NCBI GenBank assembly: GCA_019416685.1
Contig: DXWV01000077.1
Location: forward strand, 1-6,660
Reading direction: 5' to 3'
DNA length: 6,660 bases
Source of the DNA: Bacteroides sp.
Lineage (GTDB): Bacteria > Bacteroidota > Bacteroidia > Bacteroidales > Bacteroidaceae
Below the pieces are notes generated by a model. The model saw nothing but the letters and a program-made list of their open reading frames with translations, had not been told where the DNA came from and ran no database searches. The translations under genes were made by a program, and so were the position numbers. Position 1 is the first letter of the stretch. Each line of letters opens with the position of its first letter. Shown here piece by piece: positions 1 to 6,355 of the stretch.

Positions 1-2
1 CA

Positions 3-74
3 AAAGTTTGGCAACAGTCGATAATGAATGAAAATATAAGTCTTAGAGCCGTACGCACCGCAAAAGATAATTAA
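3..74 (+). CDS. C-terminal end of an unidentified plus-strand gene (partial, runs in from the left)
   Basis: Reading frame 3 is open from the window edge to a TAA at 72-74 and gives 23 residues ending in SLRAVRTAKDN. The other two plus frames stop earlier, at 22-24 and 38-40. A good intrinsic terminator begins 12 bases after this stop, which is what the end of a real gene would show and is the main reason for the call. The fragment is too short to assign a family. The gene would be convergent with the minus-strand operon that ends at 363. Frame choice is moderately safe; the function is unknown. Confidence 0.45.
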   Translation, partial: KVWQQSIMNENISLRAVRTAKDN

Positions 75-86
75 AAATAAATGTTT

Positions 87-119
87 AGCACTAATATTCA
101 ATATATTAGTGCTTTTTTT
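87..119 (+). terminator. Intrinsic (rho-independent) terminator of the left-edge gene
   Basis: A perfect 11 bp stem (AGCACTAATAT at 87-97 pairing with ATATTAGTGCT at 103-113) closes a 5-base loop and is followed by a run of seven T (113-119). It starts 12 bases after the plus-strand stop at 74. Read on the minus strand the hairpin is followed by a less uniform T-rich stretch, so it may also help to end the leftward operon, though that is less clear. Confidence 0.85.
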
Positions 120-362
120 ATATTCTTTCTTTACTATACTTTTAAAAATAGTGTGCATAATATGCGACCAATTATTTGTAATCCGTGCGACCAATCCATA
201 CATAACATTCATGCATTCTGATCGCCTGTTACAGAATAAATGAATAGGATGTATAAATTGAATAAATATTTTCGGTTTATCATAGCCATTCCTAATAAAA
301 TGACTATAAGTGGATTAACATGAGTCGTAGAACTACAGGCTCACTATGTAAACAAACTCCAC
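120..362. other. Convergent intergenic spacer, no gene seen
   Basis: This AT-rich stretch separates the plus-strand terminator from the 3' end of the C-S lyase gene. No credible ORF, tRNA or promoter is visible. It holds a short direct repeat (163-195), an imperfect hairpin (207-220 with 232-245, 12 of 14 bases pairing, 11-base loop), and a 10 bp perfect inverted repeat (TAACATGAGT at 316-325 with ACTCATGTTA at 361-370) that spans the end of the lyase gene. None of these has the stem plus T-run of a standard terminator for the minus-strand operon. Confidence 0.6.
163..195. repeat. Short direct repeat TGCGACCAAT x2
   Basis: TGCGACCAAT occurs at 163-172 and again at 186-195, a spacing of 23 bp. 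A repeated 10-mer in an AT-rich spacer could be a protein-binding site, but no promoter is recognisable beside it, so its role is unknown. Confidence 0.4.
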
Positions 363-1535
363 TCATGTTAAGTTGTTCTTATTTAAGGTACGTCTTATTC
401 TATTTAATCCGTCAATCAATATTTGTCGGGGACAAGCTATATTGATACGAATAAAACCCTCACCCTCTTCTCCATACAGGTTGCCTTCATTTACCCGAAT
501 CTTACCTTCCTTTAGCAATATTTTTACAATTTCTTTAGATGACTGTTTTAATACAGAACAATCCACCCATACCAAATAAGTACCTTCGAGCCTTATTACG
601 AGAAACTGTGGAAGATATTCTTTGAAATAGTTTTTCAGATAAATGTAGTTGCCAAATAAATAGTGATTAAGTTTATCCAACCATTCCTCGCTATTATTGT
701 ATGCTGCTATCAACGCTTCAACTCCAAATGGGTTTACATCGCATACTTCATTTATATTAATTGCTTTTTCTATTTTCATACGTATATTCCTATTGGCAGA
801 TATAATATTTGCAATCTGAAGCCCTGCCAGATTGAAGGCTTTACTTGGTGAAGTACAGATGACGGAGTGCGTTAAAAAATCCTCTGATACAGATGCAAAA
901 GGAGTATATGTATATCCGGGAAAAATTAATTCGCAATGAATTTCGTCTGCTATGATCAATATACCATTTTGAAGGCAGATTTTACCAATACATACTAATT
1001 CCTGTTTTGTCCATACTCTGCCTGCCGGATTATGTGGATTGCATAATAACAGAAGTTTAACTTTCGGATCAATTGCTTTCTTTTCTAAATCATCAAAGTC
1101 AATCTGGTATGTTCCGTTTATATAAATGAGAGGATTGGAAACTATCTCACATCCATTATTACGGATGGATGAGAAGAAACAATTATATACCGGAGTTTGT
1201 ACCAATATCTTATCTCCAGGAGATGTCAAAGCTTTTATTATTGCCGACAGCGCCGGTACAACCCCCGTTGTGTAAATAATCCAATCTTTCTCAATTTTCC
1301 AATTGTGCTTTCGTCCGAACCAATCCACAATAGAATCATAATATTTAGAGGGAACTTTTGTGTAACCGAAAATAGCATGTTCTACCCTTTTTTTTAATGC
1401 ATCAATAATTGCGGGAGCTGTATGGAAATCCATATCAGCTACCCACATAGGCAGAATATCATCTTCTGTCTCTGTATCCCATTTATAAGAGTTAGTATCA
1501 CGACGGGGAATTATCTCATCAAAATCGTATTTCAT
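363..1535 (-). CDS. MalY/PatB-family PLP-dependent C-S beta-lyase (cystathionine beta-lyase-like aminotransferase fold)
   Basis: This is a 390-residue cytoplasmic fold-type I PLP enzyme of the usual length for the MalY/PatB group. Family members cleave the C-S bond of cystathionine or other cysteine S-conjugates, giving a thiol, pyruvate and ammonia. Visible landmarks: the N-terminal RRDTNSYKWD block (11-20), CNPHNPAGR (165-173, with N169), ADEIHCE (196-202, D197 facing the PLP ring nitrogen), SPSKAFNLAGLQ (229-240, with K232 the expected Schiff-base lysine) and FIRINIACPR (361-370, R363 expected to bind the substrate carboxylate). All key residues are present, so the enzyme looks intact. Its ATG overlaps the stop of the upstream DUF3737 gene as ATGA (1535-1532), so the two are probably translationally coupled. 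No signal peptide is seen. The physiological substrate could be methionine-pathway cystathionine or an exogenous cysteine conjugate; the non-methionine neighbours lean slightly towards the latter. Confidence 0.93.
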   Translation of the reverse strand: MKYDFDEIIPRRDTNSYKWDTETEDDILPMWVADMDFHTAPAIIDALKKRVEHAIFGYTKVPSKYYDSIVDWFGRKHNWKIEKDWIIYTTGVVPALSAIIKALTSPGDKILVQTPVYNCFFSSIRNNGCEIVSNPLIYINGTYQIDFDDLEKKAIDPKVKLLLLCNPHNPAGRVWTKQELVCIGKICLQNGILIIADEIHCELIFPGYTYTPFASVSEDFLTHSVICTSPSKAFNLAGLQIANIISANRNIRMKIEKAININEVCDVNPFGVEALIAAYNNSEEWLDKLNHYLFGNYIYLKNYFKEYLPQFLVIRLEGTYLVWVDCSVLKQSSKEIVKILLKEGKIRVNEGNLYGEEGEGFIRINIACPRQILIDGLNRIRRTLNKNNLT

Positions 1536-2398
1536 GCGCTAAAGCAAGTTATATTGTCCCATAGTTTTAGTTCACAGTCTGCAGGCTTTTTGATATTTTC
1601 GTCCATAATAATTTTACCGTAACTTTCTGCAACGATACTTCCGGTGCGTGGATTTTTTATACTATGTATCGGACTATTAATAGTGGCTTGTACACTGCTA
1701 TGCTCAAAACAGAGGTCAGCGTCATCAGCCATTGTACAATTTTCTACAATAAGATTATGGGCATAACAAAGTGGCTGAGTTCCTGAAATCTTACAGTTTA
1801 CCAGGCGTAGATTGTGCGAATGCCAACCCAGATATTCGCCATTTAGTTCAGAGTTGTATACTGTTACATTTTCAGTATTCCAGAAAGCGTCTTTTGAATT
1901 GATTACTGCATTGCGGATTTCCACATTCTTACAATATTGGAATGAGTAATTTCCGTTCTGACTATAATTTGCTATATGGATATTTTCACCGTACATGAAC
2001 AAGTAGTCGGCCTTATTTATCTGTACATTTTTTAATTCTACATTACGGCAATGCCAGAAGGTTTCGAGTGCATTGGGAAGCTGTACATTTTCCAGTTTAA
2101 TCCCATCCATTTCACGGAACATTTTCGGTGCTTCTACCACAGTATCGCTCATTTGGAGGTTCTGAGAATACCAAAGAGCGGCACGTGCCCCTTCTGTAAA
2201 GAAACAATTCTTCACGATAAAACCGTTGGTATGCCAAAAAGGATATTTACCCTCAAAACGACAATTTGCAGCTATAATATTACTGCATTCTTTCAATGCT
2301 GACTCACCAGTATGAATTGTTACATTTTCAAGTTGTAAATCATGTGTTGCAAATAGAGGGCGTTCGCCTTCGTATTCCTTATTTTTGATTATTTCCAT
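1532..2398 (-). CDS. DUF3737 family right-handed beta-helix protein
   Basis: This 288-residue protein has no signal peptide and no membrane segment. From about residue 20 to 240 it is built of rungs of 19-20 residues, each with an aromatic or Cys-rich turn, then N-hydrophobic-x-hydrophobic-x-N: for example FWHCRNVELKN (114-124), FQYCKNVEIRN (153-163), FWNTENVTVYN (172-182), GWHSHNLRLVN (191-201) and LCYAHNLIVEN (210-220). That pattern is a stacked parallel beta-helix. The C-terminal NPRTGSIVAESYGKIIMDE stretch (249-267) resembles the conserved end of DUF3737 proteins as I remember them. The biochemical role of the family is not established; no pectate-lyase-type catalytic set is recognisable. 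The Trp, Tyr, His and Cys residues repeated at the same rung position could line a binding face (inference). The gene lies 143 bp after the lipoprotein gene and overlaps the C-S lyase start by 4 bp, which points to a function linked to the lyase. Confidence 0.88.
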   Translation of the reverse strand: MEIIKNKEYEGERPLFATHDLQLENVTIHTGESALKECSNIIAANCRFEGKYPFWHTNGFIVKNCFFTEGARAALWYSQNLQMSDTVVEAPKMFREMDGIKLENVQLPNALETFWHCRNVELKNVQINKADYLFMYGENIHIANYSQNGNYSFQYCKNVEIRNAVINSKDAFWNTENVTVYNSELNGEYLGWHSHNLRLVNCKISGTQPLCYAHNLIVENCTMADDADLCFEHSSVQATINSPIHSIKNPRTGSIVAESYGKIIMDENIKKPADCELKLWDNITCFSA

Positions 2399-2541
2399 AT
2401 TTCAATTGTCTTTTATTTTATAATTCTATTTTATAAGTAGTTTGCCGGCTCTTTATTATTCAGAAAACGATAAATAGCTACACTACCTATTAATAAACTT
2501 CCTGTTGTTATCAATGTATTTTTCAGATTTTTTTCTTTCTA
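2399..2541. other. Intra-operon gap with no recognisable promoter or strong terminator
   Basis: This AT-rich gap lies between the lipoprotein and DUF3737 genes. On the minus strand there is no TAnnTTTG -7 box. The nearest hairpin-like sequence (AATAG/CTATT, about 2473-2491) is weak and has no T-run. On that evidence the downstream pair may be transcribed from the promoter at 4173, though a promoter outside the consensus cannot be excluded. The gap contains the micro-ORF described separately. Confidence 0.5.
2431..2526 (-). other. Candidate micro-ORF or gene remnant, no ATG start
   Basis: On the minus strand, after the tandem stops TAA TAG that end the lipoprotein gene (2544-2539), the same frame reopens and runs to a TAA at 2433-2431. 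Possible starts are CTG at 2526 (31 residues) or TTG at 2514 (27 residues). The peptide has a basic, Asn-rich start, a hydrophobic core (ITTGSLLIGSVAIYRFL) and a polar tail ending in NNKEPANYL, which looks like a small single-span membrane peptide. It could equally be the eroded front end of a lost membrane-anchored gene, or chance. There is no ATG and no clear ribosome site, so confidence is low. Confidence 0.22.
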
Positions 2542-3096
2542 TTATGGCAGTTCAAAAGTAACAGTTACATTTCCCGAACCAAGAGCAGATGTTAAGCCCG
2601 AAGGATTATCCACACGTCCCAGACGTGTGTAACTGTATGAAGTAGAAAATGTCTTATAAAAGAGTACTACACATGAAGAACCATAAAGCATTAAGTCCCC
2701 TGTTTGGATTCTACCGGAATTGAAAGATGCCATCGGAAGATCTGCTGGTAAATAATAATATTTTTCATTATTATTCATTTCTGACATATTCACTGTCATC
2801 GGTAGTAATGACTTAAATGCCGTTACTGTTGGATTGTCTTCCAGAGTTGCATTGAGCGAGATGGAACCTATGTTTATTTTAAGATTATTATCCATAGAAT
2901 TATCATTATTACCCGGTTTATCGGGATTATTGTTATCATCTGATTTATCAGGATCGACAGTAGGAAAAGGCTGTGTTGTATCCGGCAGGTTCGGGCAAGG
3001 GGCATCGGTACTACACGACGTGAGACTAATCAATAATGTCAGTACCACAAGAGGAGCTATAATATAATATTTAATATTCGTATTCTTTTTCATCAT
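2542..3096 (-). CDS. Cyclophilin-like fold lipoprotein
   Basis: This 184-residue protein starts with a lipoprotein signal: basic residues, a hydrophobic segment (about 10-24) and a lipobox LTSC with C28 as the expected lipidated cysteine. A Pro/Asp/Asn-rich spacer (about 32-70) follows, then a domain of about 110 residues (72-184). The domain has the blocks KINIGSISLNATLEDNPT, NEKYYYLPADLP, GDLMLYGSSCVVLFYK and YSYTRLGRVDNPSGL, characteristic of the small bacterial cyclophilin-like family. In other members the domain is usually free-standing; peptidyl-prolyl isomerase activity has not been shown for it to my knowledge. The protein should sit in the periplasm or on an outer-membrane leaflet; a surface-export signal after the cysteine is not convincing. 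The start codon overlaps the hydrolase stop as ATGA (3096-3093), so the two exported proteins are coupled. A second Met at residue 2 (3093) is an equally possible start. It ends with tandem stops TAA TAG. Confidence 0.85.
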   Translation of the reverse strand: MMKKNTNIKYYIIAPLVVLTLLISLTSCSTDAPCPNLPDTTQPFPTVDPDKSDDNNNPDKPGNNDNSMDNNLKINIGSISLNATLEDNPTVTAFKSLLPMTVNMSEMNNNEKYYYLPADLPMASFNSGRIQTGDLMLYGSSCVVLFYKTFSTSYSYTRLGRVDNPSGLTSALGSGNVTVTFELP

Positions 3097-4121
3097 TTCA
3101 GATACTCTTTGAAGAAAGATTCCAACTTGTCAAATGGAATAAGATTTACCCGATCGTAAAGATCCACGTGTCCTGCGCCTGGTACGATATATAATTCTTT
3201 CGGTTCGGCAGCTTTACTATAAGCATCTTCACTGAATTCACGTGAATGTGCATTTTCTCCGGTAATGAAAAGCATAGGACGGGGGGAGATAGTCTCAATA
3301 TCAACAAACGGATAAAAATTCATGAATTTCACATTACTTGTCAATGTTGGATGCGTAGTAGTCAGAGATGTTGCACTTTCGGGTGTAAATTCTCCACGTT
3401 CAGTACGATAGAATTCATAAAATTCGCGTTCTATCGGAGAGGAGTTTTCGGTCAGTTCGTGTACTGTACCACCGGTATACTTCGTTTCTCCTCCTAAGAA
3501 TTCCACATAGCGTTGTTCGGCAGCTTCGGCAATGATCTGCTTTCTTTGCTCCAGTGTTAATGCATGTTTCAGGCCGTTCCGGCTGGCTGCACCCATATTA
3601 TACATACTTATGGTTGCGATGGCTTTCAAACGCGGGTCGATTTTAGCCGCACTGATAGTAAAACTGCCACTACCACAAATCCCGATTACACCAATTTGTT
3701 CACGATTAACAGAAGAATGTGTACCAAGATAATCTACTGCGGCACTAAAAGATTCTGCATAAAGTTCGGGAAGGACTGCATTACGTGGTTTCCCTTCGCT
3801 CTCCCCCCAGAAAGACAAGTCGATGGACAAGGTTATAAAACCACGTTCGGCCATCTTCGTAGCATAGAGGTTGGCACTCTGCTCTTTGACGGCTCCCATA
3901 GGATGCCCCACAATAATTGCCGGATATCTTTCACTTTCTTTCATGTCTTTGGGAAGAAAGAGATTGCCTGTCACTTTCATTTTGTACTGATTGAGAAAGG
4001 TTACTTTCTCAGTGCTTACCGTACTACTTTTATAGAAGTTATCTGCATCGGTTTGCGCAAAAGAGAGGGTAGTACTGAGCATTGTAAGGGATGTTGCTGC
4101 TAATAATAAGTTTCGTCTCAT
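3093..4121 (-). CDS. Exported alpha/beta hydrolase, dienelactone hydrolase / YcjY-like
   Basis: This is a 342-residue protein. Residues 1-22 form a Sec signal peptide (MRRN, hydrophobic stretch, SFA before Q23), so the mature enzyme is probably periplasmic. Alpha/beta hydrolase landmarks are the oxyanion-side GHPMGA (72-77), the nucleophile elbow GICGSG (147-152) after a hydrophobic strand, and GAGHVDLYD (315-323) with H318 as the catalytic His. The elbow reads G-x-C-x-S, so C149 aligns with the nucleophile as in dienelactone hydrolases; S151 is the alternative if the elbow is shifted. The acidic residue is uncertain (E289 in FITGE or D299). The FYEFYRTERGEF region (about 234-245) is typical of hydrolases annotated as YcjY-like. 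Likely chemistry is hydrolysis of an ester or lactone; the substrate is unknown. It is first in its operon, 52 bp from a -7 box and 73 bp from the shared operator. The start at 4121 is supported by the signal peptide beginning directly there. Confidence 0.88.
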   Translation of the reverse strand: MRRNLLLAATSLTMLSTTLSFAQTDADNFYKSSTVSTEKVTFLNQYKMKVTGNLFLPKDMKESERYPAIIVGHPMGAVKEQSANLYATKMAERGFITLSIDLSFWGESEGKPRNAVLPELYAESFSAAVDYLGTHSSVNREQIGVIGICGSGSFTISAAKIDPRLKAIATISMYNMGAASRNGLKHALTLEQRKQIIAEAAEQRYVEFLGGETKYTGGTVHELTENSSPIEREFYEFYRTERGEFTPESATSLTTTHPTLTSNVKFMNFYPFVDIETISPRPMLFITGENAHSREFSEDAYSKAAEPKELYIVPGAGHVDLYDRVNLIPFDKLESFFKEYLK

Positions 4122-4172
4122 ATCTCTTGGGGTTTTAATGAATAAAGAATTGATTATCTATTTTTTATATTG

Positions 4173-4180
4173 CAAATGTA
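4173..4180 (-). promoter_or_regulatory. Bacteroides-type promoter -7 box of the hydrolase operon
   Basis: The minus strand reads TACATTTG, an exact match to the TAnnTTTG -7 consensus of the Bacteroidetes primary sigma factor. Transcription would start near 4166, leaving a leader of about 45 nt before the ATG. The place where a -33 TTTG box is expected (near 4199-4203) reads CAAAG on the coding strand and is covered by the operator, so the promoter probably depends on an activator. Confidence 0.7.
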
Positions 4181-4193
4181 CGGGGAAGAAAAG

Positions 4194-4244
4194 AGATTCT
4201 TTGTAGACAAATTACAGACATCATAACCCGAATTACAGATTGTA
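4194..4244 (-). promoter_or_regulatory. Shared regulator operator, copy A (hydrolase operon)
   Basis: This 51 bp block matches 6377-6427 at 44 of 51 bases. It contains AATTACAGA at 4210-4218 and again at 4231-4239, a 21 bp period (two helical turns) typical of AraC-family direct half-sites. The proximal edge is TTTGTAGACAAA (4200-4211) and the distal edge is a perfect dyad ATTACA-GAT-TGTAAT (4232-4246). It sits 13 bp upstream of the -7 box and overlaps the -33 position. The AraC assignment is inferred from the half-site geometry only. Confidence 0.75.
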
Positions 4245-4266
4245 ATATTTATATTCACTTTCTCTT

Positions 4267-4450
4267 AGAAACTGTTTTGATTTTTATTCGGCGCTTATTT
4301 AGTCTTATTTTTTGTTCGTTTGCAGCTTTGTTTTTAGGAGCATAGCGGGCTATGTGACTAAAAGCGAAGTTGCAAACGGGCGAAAAAGAAGACTGAAGAA
4401 GCCCGAAATAAACAGAAAAAAGAGATTCTATAAAAATCAAAACAGTTTCT
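4267..4450. repeat. MITE-like foldback element with 21 bp perfect terminal inverted repeats
   Basis: The left end (4267-4287, beginning AGAAACTGTTTTGATTTT) is the exact reverse complement of the right end (4430-4450). The interior is an imperfect foldback: CGTTTGCAGCTTTG (4318-4330) against the complement of GAAGTTGCAAACG around 4366-4378, and a central palindrome CATAGC-GG-GCTATG at 4341-4354. If the ends are taken as GAAACTG/CAGTTTC, TTA flanks both sides (4265-4267 and 4450-4452), a possible 3 bp target duplication. The 61-codon minus-strand ORF inside it is made of palindrome sequence and is not treated as a gene. From memory, similar foldbacks recur in Bacteroides intergenic regions, but that was not checked. 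As RNA it could form a long hairpin. Confidence 0.75.
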
Positions 4451-4488
4451 TAATAAAACCGGATAAAAAGAGAATCTGAAGATATGGC

Positions 4489-4645
4489 AAGAGGGTGCCA
4501 AAAGTGAAACTCACTATCATTAAAACGCAGATTAACGCTAATTTACGCAAAGATTAAGAACCTGTTTAAATCTGCGATAATTTGCGTAAATCTGCGTTTC
4601 TAAAGTTACATATTGATAGCTTTCTCAGACTTTTGATACCCTCTT
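4489..4645. repeat. Composite imperfect palindrome downstream of the alcohol dehydrogenase
   Basis: The outer arms AAGAGGGTGCCAAAAGT (4489-4505) and ACTTTTGATACCCTCTT (4629-4645) pair at 15 of 17 bases. The inner arms are AAACGCAGATTAACGC... (4523 to about 4556) against ...GCGTAAATCTGCGTTT (about 4567-4599). The inner motif, CGCAGATT with CGCAAA, is shared with the element at 6443-6617. It begins 25 bases past the dehydrogenase stop codon, so its transcript could form a large hairpin at the operon's 3' end, although no T-run follows. It probably belongs to a dispersed extragenic palindrome family; no coding potential is visible. Confidence 0.7.
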
Positions 4646-4670
4646 ACTACCGTTGATATCTGATTATAGA

Positions 4671-5723
4671 TTACATTCCTTTTGTCTTCATGTCAATAAC
4701 AAAACGATATTTGACATCATTCTTTTCCAAACGTTCCATGGCTTCATTTATTTGGTCAATGCTGATTAGTTCTATCTGAGCCGTGATATGGTGTTCTGCA
4801 CAGAAATCAATTACTTCTTGTGTCTCGGCAATGCCACCAATGTTGGAACCGGAAAAACTTTTGCGTCCGTTTACGATATTGAATGCACCGACTTCCAACG
4901 GTTGATTAGGAAGGCCAACCAATACAAGGCTACCATCTACCTTCAGAAGATTCAAATACATATTAACATCGTGTCGTGCAGAAACTGTATCCAGAATCAT
5001 ATCAAACTTAGAGAGATTTCTCATTTGATTCGTGTCAGTAGATAGCACGGCTTCATCCGCACCCAACTCTTTGGCTGTTTCTATTTTAGAAGGAGAGGTA
5101 GTAAAAACAGTAACATGGGCCTTCATCGCTTTTGCAATCTTTATAGCCATATGGCCCAAACCACCAATACCTATGATACCTACTTTTTTCCCAGGTCCTG
5201 CTCCCCAATGCTTCAAAGGAGAATAAACGGTGATTCCTGCACATAAGATAGGAGCTGATGCTGCAAGATCAATTGTCTCAGGCAGTTTCAATACATAATT
5301 AGCATCGGCTACAATCGTTTGCGAAAAGCCACCATAAGTTTGTCCTCCAAGATATTTGTCGGGAGAATTAAAAACAACCGTCCAACCTTCTTCACAATAT
5401 TGTTCTTCACCGTTGTGACAATGTTCGCAGTGTCCGCAACTATCAACGATACAACCGATGCCAGCCAAATCTCCGACTTTGAATTTAGTTACATCTCTGC
5501 CTATTCCGGTAATGCGTCCTACAATTTCATGTCCGGGAACAATCGGATAAGTGGTTCCACCCCAATCATTATGGATGGAGTGAAGGTCAGAATGGCAAAT
5601 ACCACAATACAAAATATCAATCTCTACATCATTCGGTAGAAGCGAACGACGTTGAATTTCTAAACTATGGAGTGGAATTTCTGCTGATTCCGTTCCATAC
5701 GCTTTTACTGTTTTTGTTTCCAT
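4671..5723 (-). CDS. Zinc-dependent NAD(P) alcohol dehydrogenase, cinnamyl-alcohol-dehydrogenase / YahK-like
   Basis: This is a 350-residue cytoplasmic MDR-superfamily enzyme of full length that interconverts aldehydes and primary alcohols. Catalytic zinc ligands are C40 (in CGICHSD), H65-E66 (GHE) and C161 (ILCAG). The structural zinc site is C96, C99, C102 and C110, with an extra C91 nearby. The Rossmann glycine motif is GIGGLGH (185-191). After the second strand the TTSPSK segment (208-213), with Ser and Lys rather than Asp, favours NADPH over NADH, as in the YahK/CAD branch. All metal and cofactor residues are present. It starts 49 bp after the flavoprotein gene with no -7 box seen in the gap, so it is most likely second in that operon and under the same operator. 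In this family the usual direction in cells is reduction of aldehydes, which suits a detoxification role; the exact substrate is unknown. Confidence 0.93.
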   Translation of the reverse strand: METKTVKAYGTESAEIPLHSLEIQRRSLLPNDVEIDILYCGICHSDLHSIHNDWGGTTYPIVPGHEIVGRITGIGRDVTKFKVGDLAGIGCIVDSCGHCEHCHNGEEQYCEEGWTVVFNSPDKYLGGQTYGGFSQTIVADANYVLKLPETIDLAASAPILCAGITVYSPLKHWGAGPGKKVGIIGIGGLGHMAIKIAKAMKAHVTVFTTSPSKIETAKELGADEAVLSTDTNQMRNLSKFDMILDTVSARHDVNMYLNLLKVDGSLVLVGLPNQPLEVGAFNIVNGRKSFSGSNIGGIAETQEVIDFCAEHHITAQIELISIDQINEAMERLEKNDVKYRFVIDMKTKGM

Positions 5724-5772
5724 ATTTTTATTTTAATGTAATCAATCCGTACTTTGGAAGAAGATATCACTA

Positions 5773-6318
5773 TCAAATTAGTTTTCCCATCTCATAGGCT
5801 TCTATCAAGACTGGATTGCCTTTTATCTCACCTACATGCCAGACATCAGTAGCAAGAACTTTGCCTTTTACTACCGGATTTTCCAAACAATCTATAAAGC
5901 CCATCAGGTTATCGAAAACATGTTCTAAATTAGCAAGCCCTTCTTTCCCTTCGGCAGCGGCAGCAAGGAAATAGAATTCTTTGTTTTTCATTTCGGTATA
6001 GGACCCGCAACAACGGTCGAGCAATGTTTTCAGTTGTGCACTCATTGCATAGAAATAGACGGGAGTACCAAGAACTATGACATCAGCAGTCAGCATTTTA
6101 GCAATGATTTCCGCCGCATCATCTTTCTGAGGACATGGTTTCTTGTGTTGACTACATACACTGCATCCCATACAATAGTGGATCGTTTTATCCCGTAGAA
6201 AAACCTTTTCCGCTTCATTTCCAGCTTCTGTGGCTCCACGCATGAATTCGTCACAAAGTGTGTCAGAGTTACCTCCGCGTCGCGGGCTGGATGATAAAAT
6301 CAGTACTTTTTTACTCAT
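5773..6318 (-). CDS. Flavodoxin-like NAD(P)H:FMN oxidoreductase with iron-sulfur-flavoprotein cysteine motif
   Basis: This 181-residue protein has a flavodoxin fold. The phosphate-binding loop for FMN is SSSPRRGGNSD (9-19) and the flavin-contact block is GTPVYFYAMSAQLKTLLDR (84-102). Between them lies a compact cysteine set, C49-x2-C52-x2-C55-x6-C62, which fits the CX2CX2CX4-7C motif of iron-sulfur flavoproteins, so a 4Fe-4S cluster beside FMN is plausible (inference). Proteins of this type move electrons from NAD(P)H or ferredoxin to quinones, nitro compounds or other acceptors. I chose the ATG at 6318 because the homologous sequence MSKKVLILSSSP begins there. The frame stays open to an ATG at 6516, but those 66 extra codons would run through the -7 box, the operator and a palindrome and do not resemble a protein. 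It is first in its operon, followed after 49 bp by the alcohol dehydrogenase. Confidence 0.9.
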   Translation of the reverse strand: MSKKVLILSSSPRRGGNSDTLCDEFMRGATEAGNEAEKVFLRDKTIHYCMGCSVCSQHKKPCPQKDDAAEIIAKMLTADVIVLGTPVYFYAMSAQLKTLLDRCCGSYTEMKNKEFYFLAAAAEGKEGLANLEHVFDNLMGFIDCLENPVVKGKVLATDVWHVGEIKGNPVLIEAYEMGKLI

Positions 6319-6355
6319 AATGACAGGTCGTTTAATTCGTTGTTTTTTTATGTTA

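Noticed and set aside
316..370. 10 bp inverted repeat as terminator of the C-S lyase operon
   Set aside because: The arms are perfect, but the loop is 35 bases, no T-run follows on the minus strand, and one arm lies in the coding end of the gene.
3564..4103. 179-codon plus-strand ORF
   Set aside because: It is antisense to the alpha/beta hydrolase, whose signal peptide and catalytic motifs show the minus strand to be coding; the plus product shows no recognisable motif.
4255..4440. 61-codon minus-strand ORF
   Set aside because: It lies almost wholly inside the foldback element and follows its palindromic arms; the basic, low-complexity product is best explained as a repeat by-product.
5319..5639. 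106-codon plus-strand ORF
   Set aside because: It is antisense to the zinc-binding half of the alcohol dehydrogenase, where all metal ligands are conserved on the minus strand.
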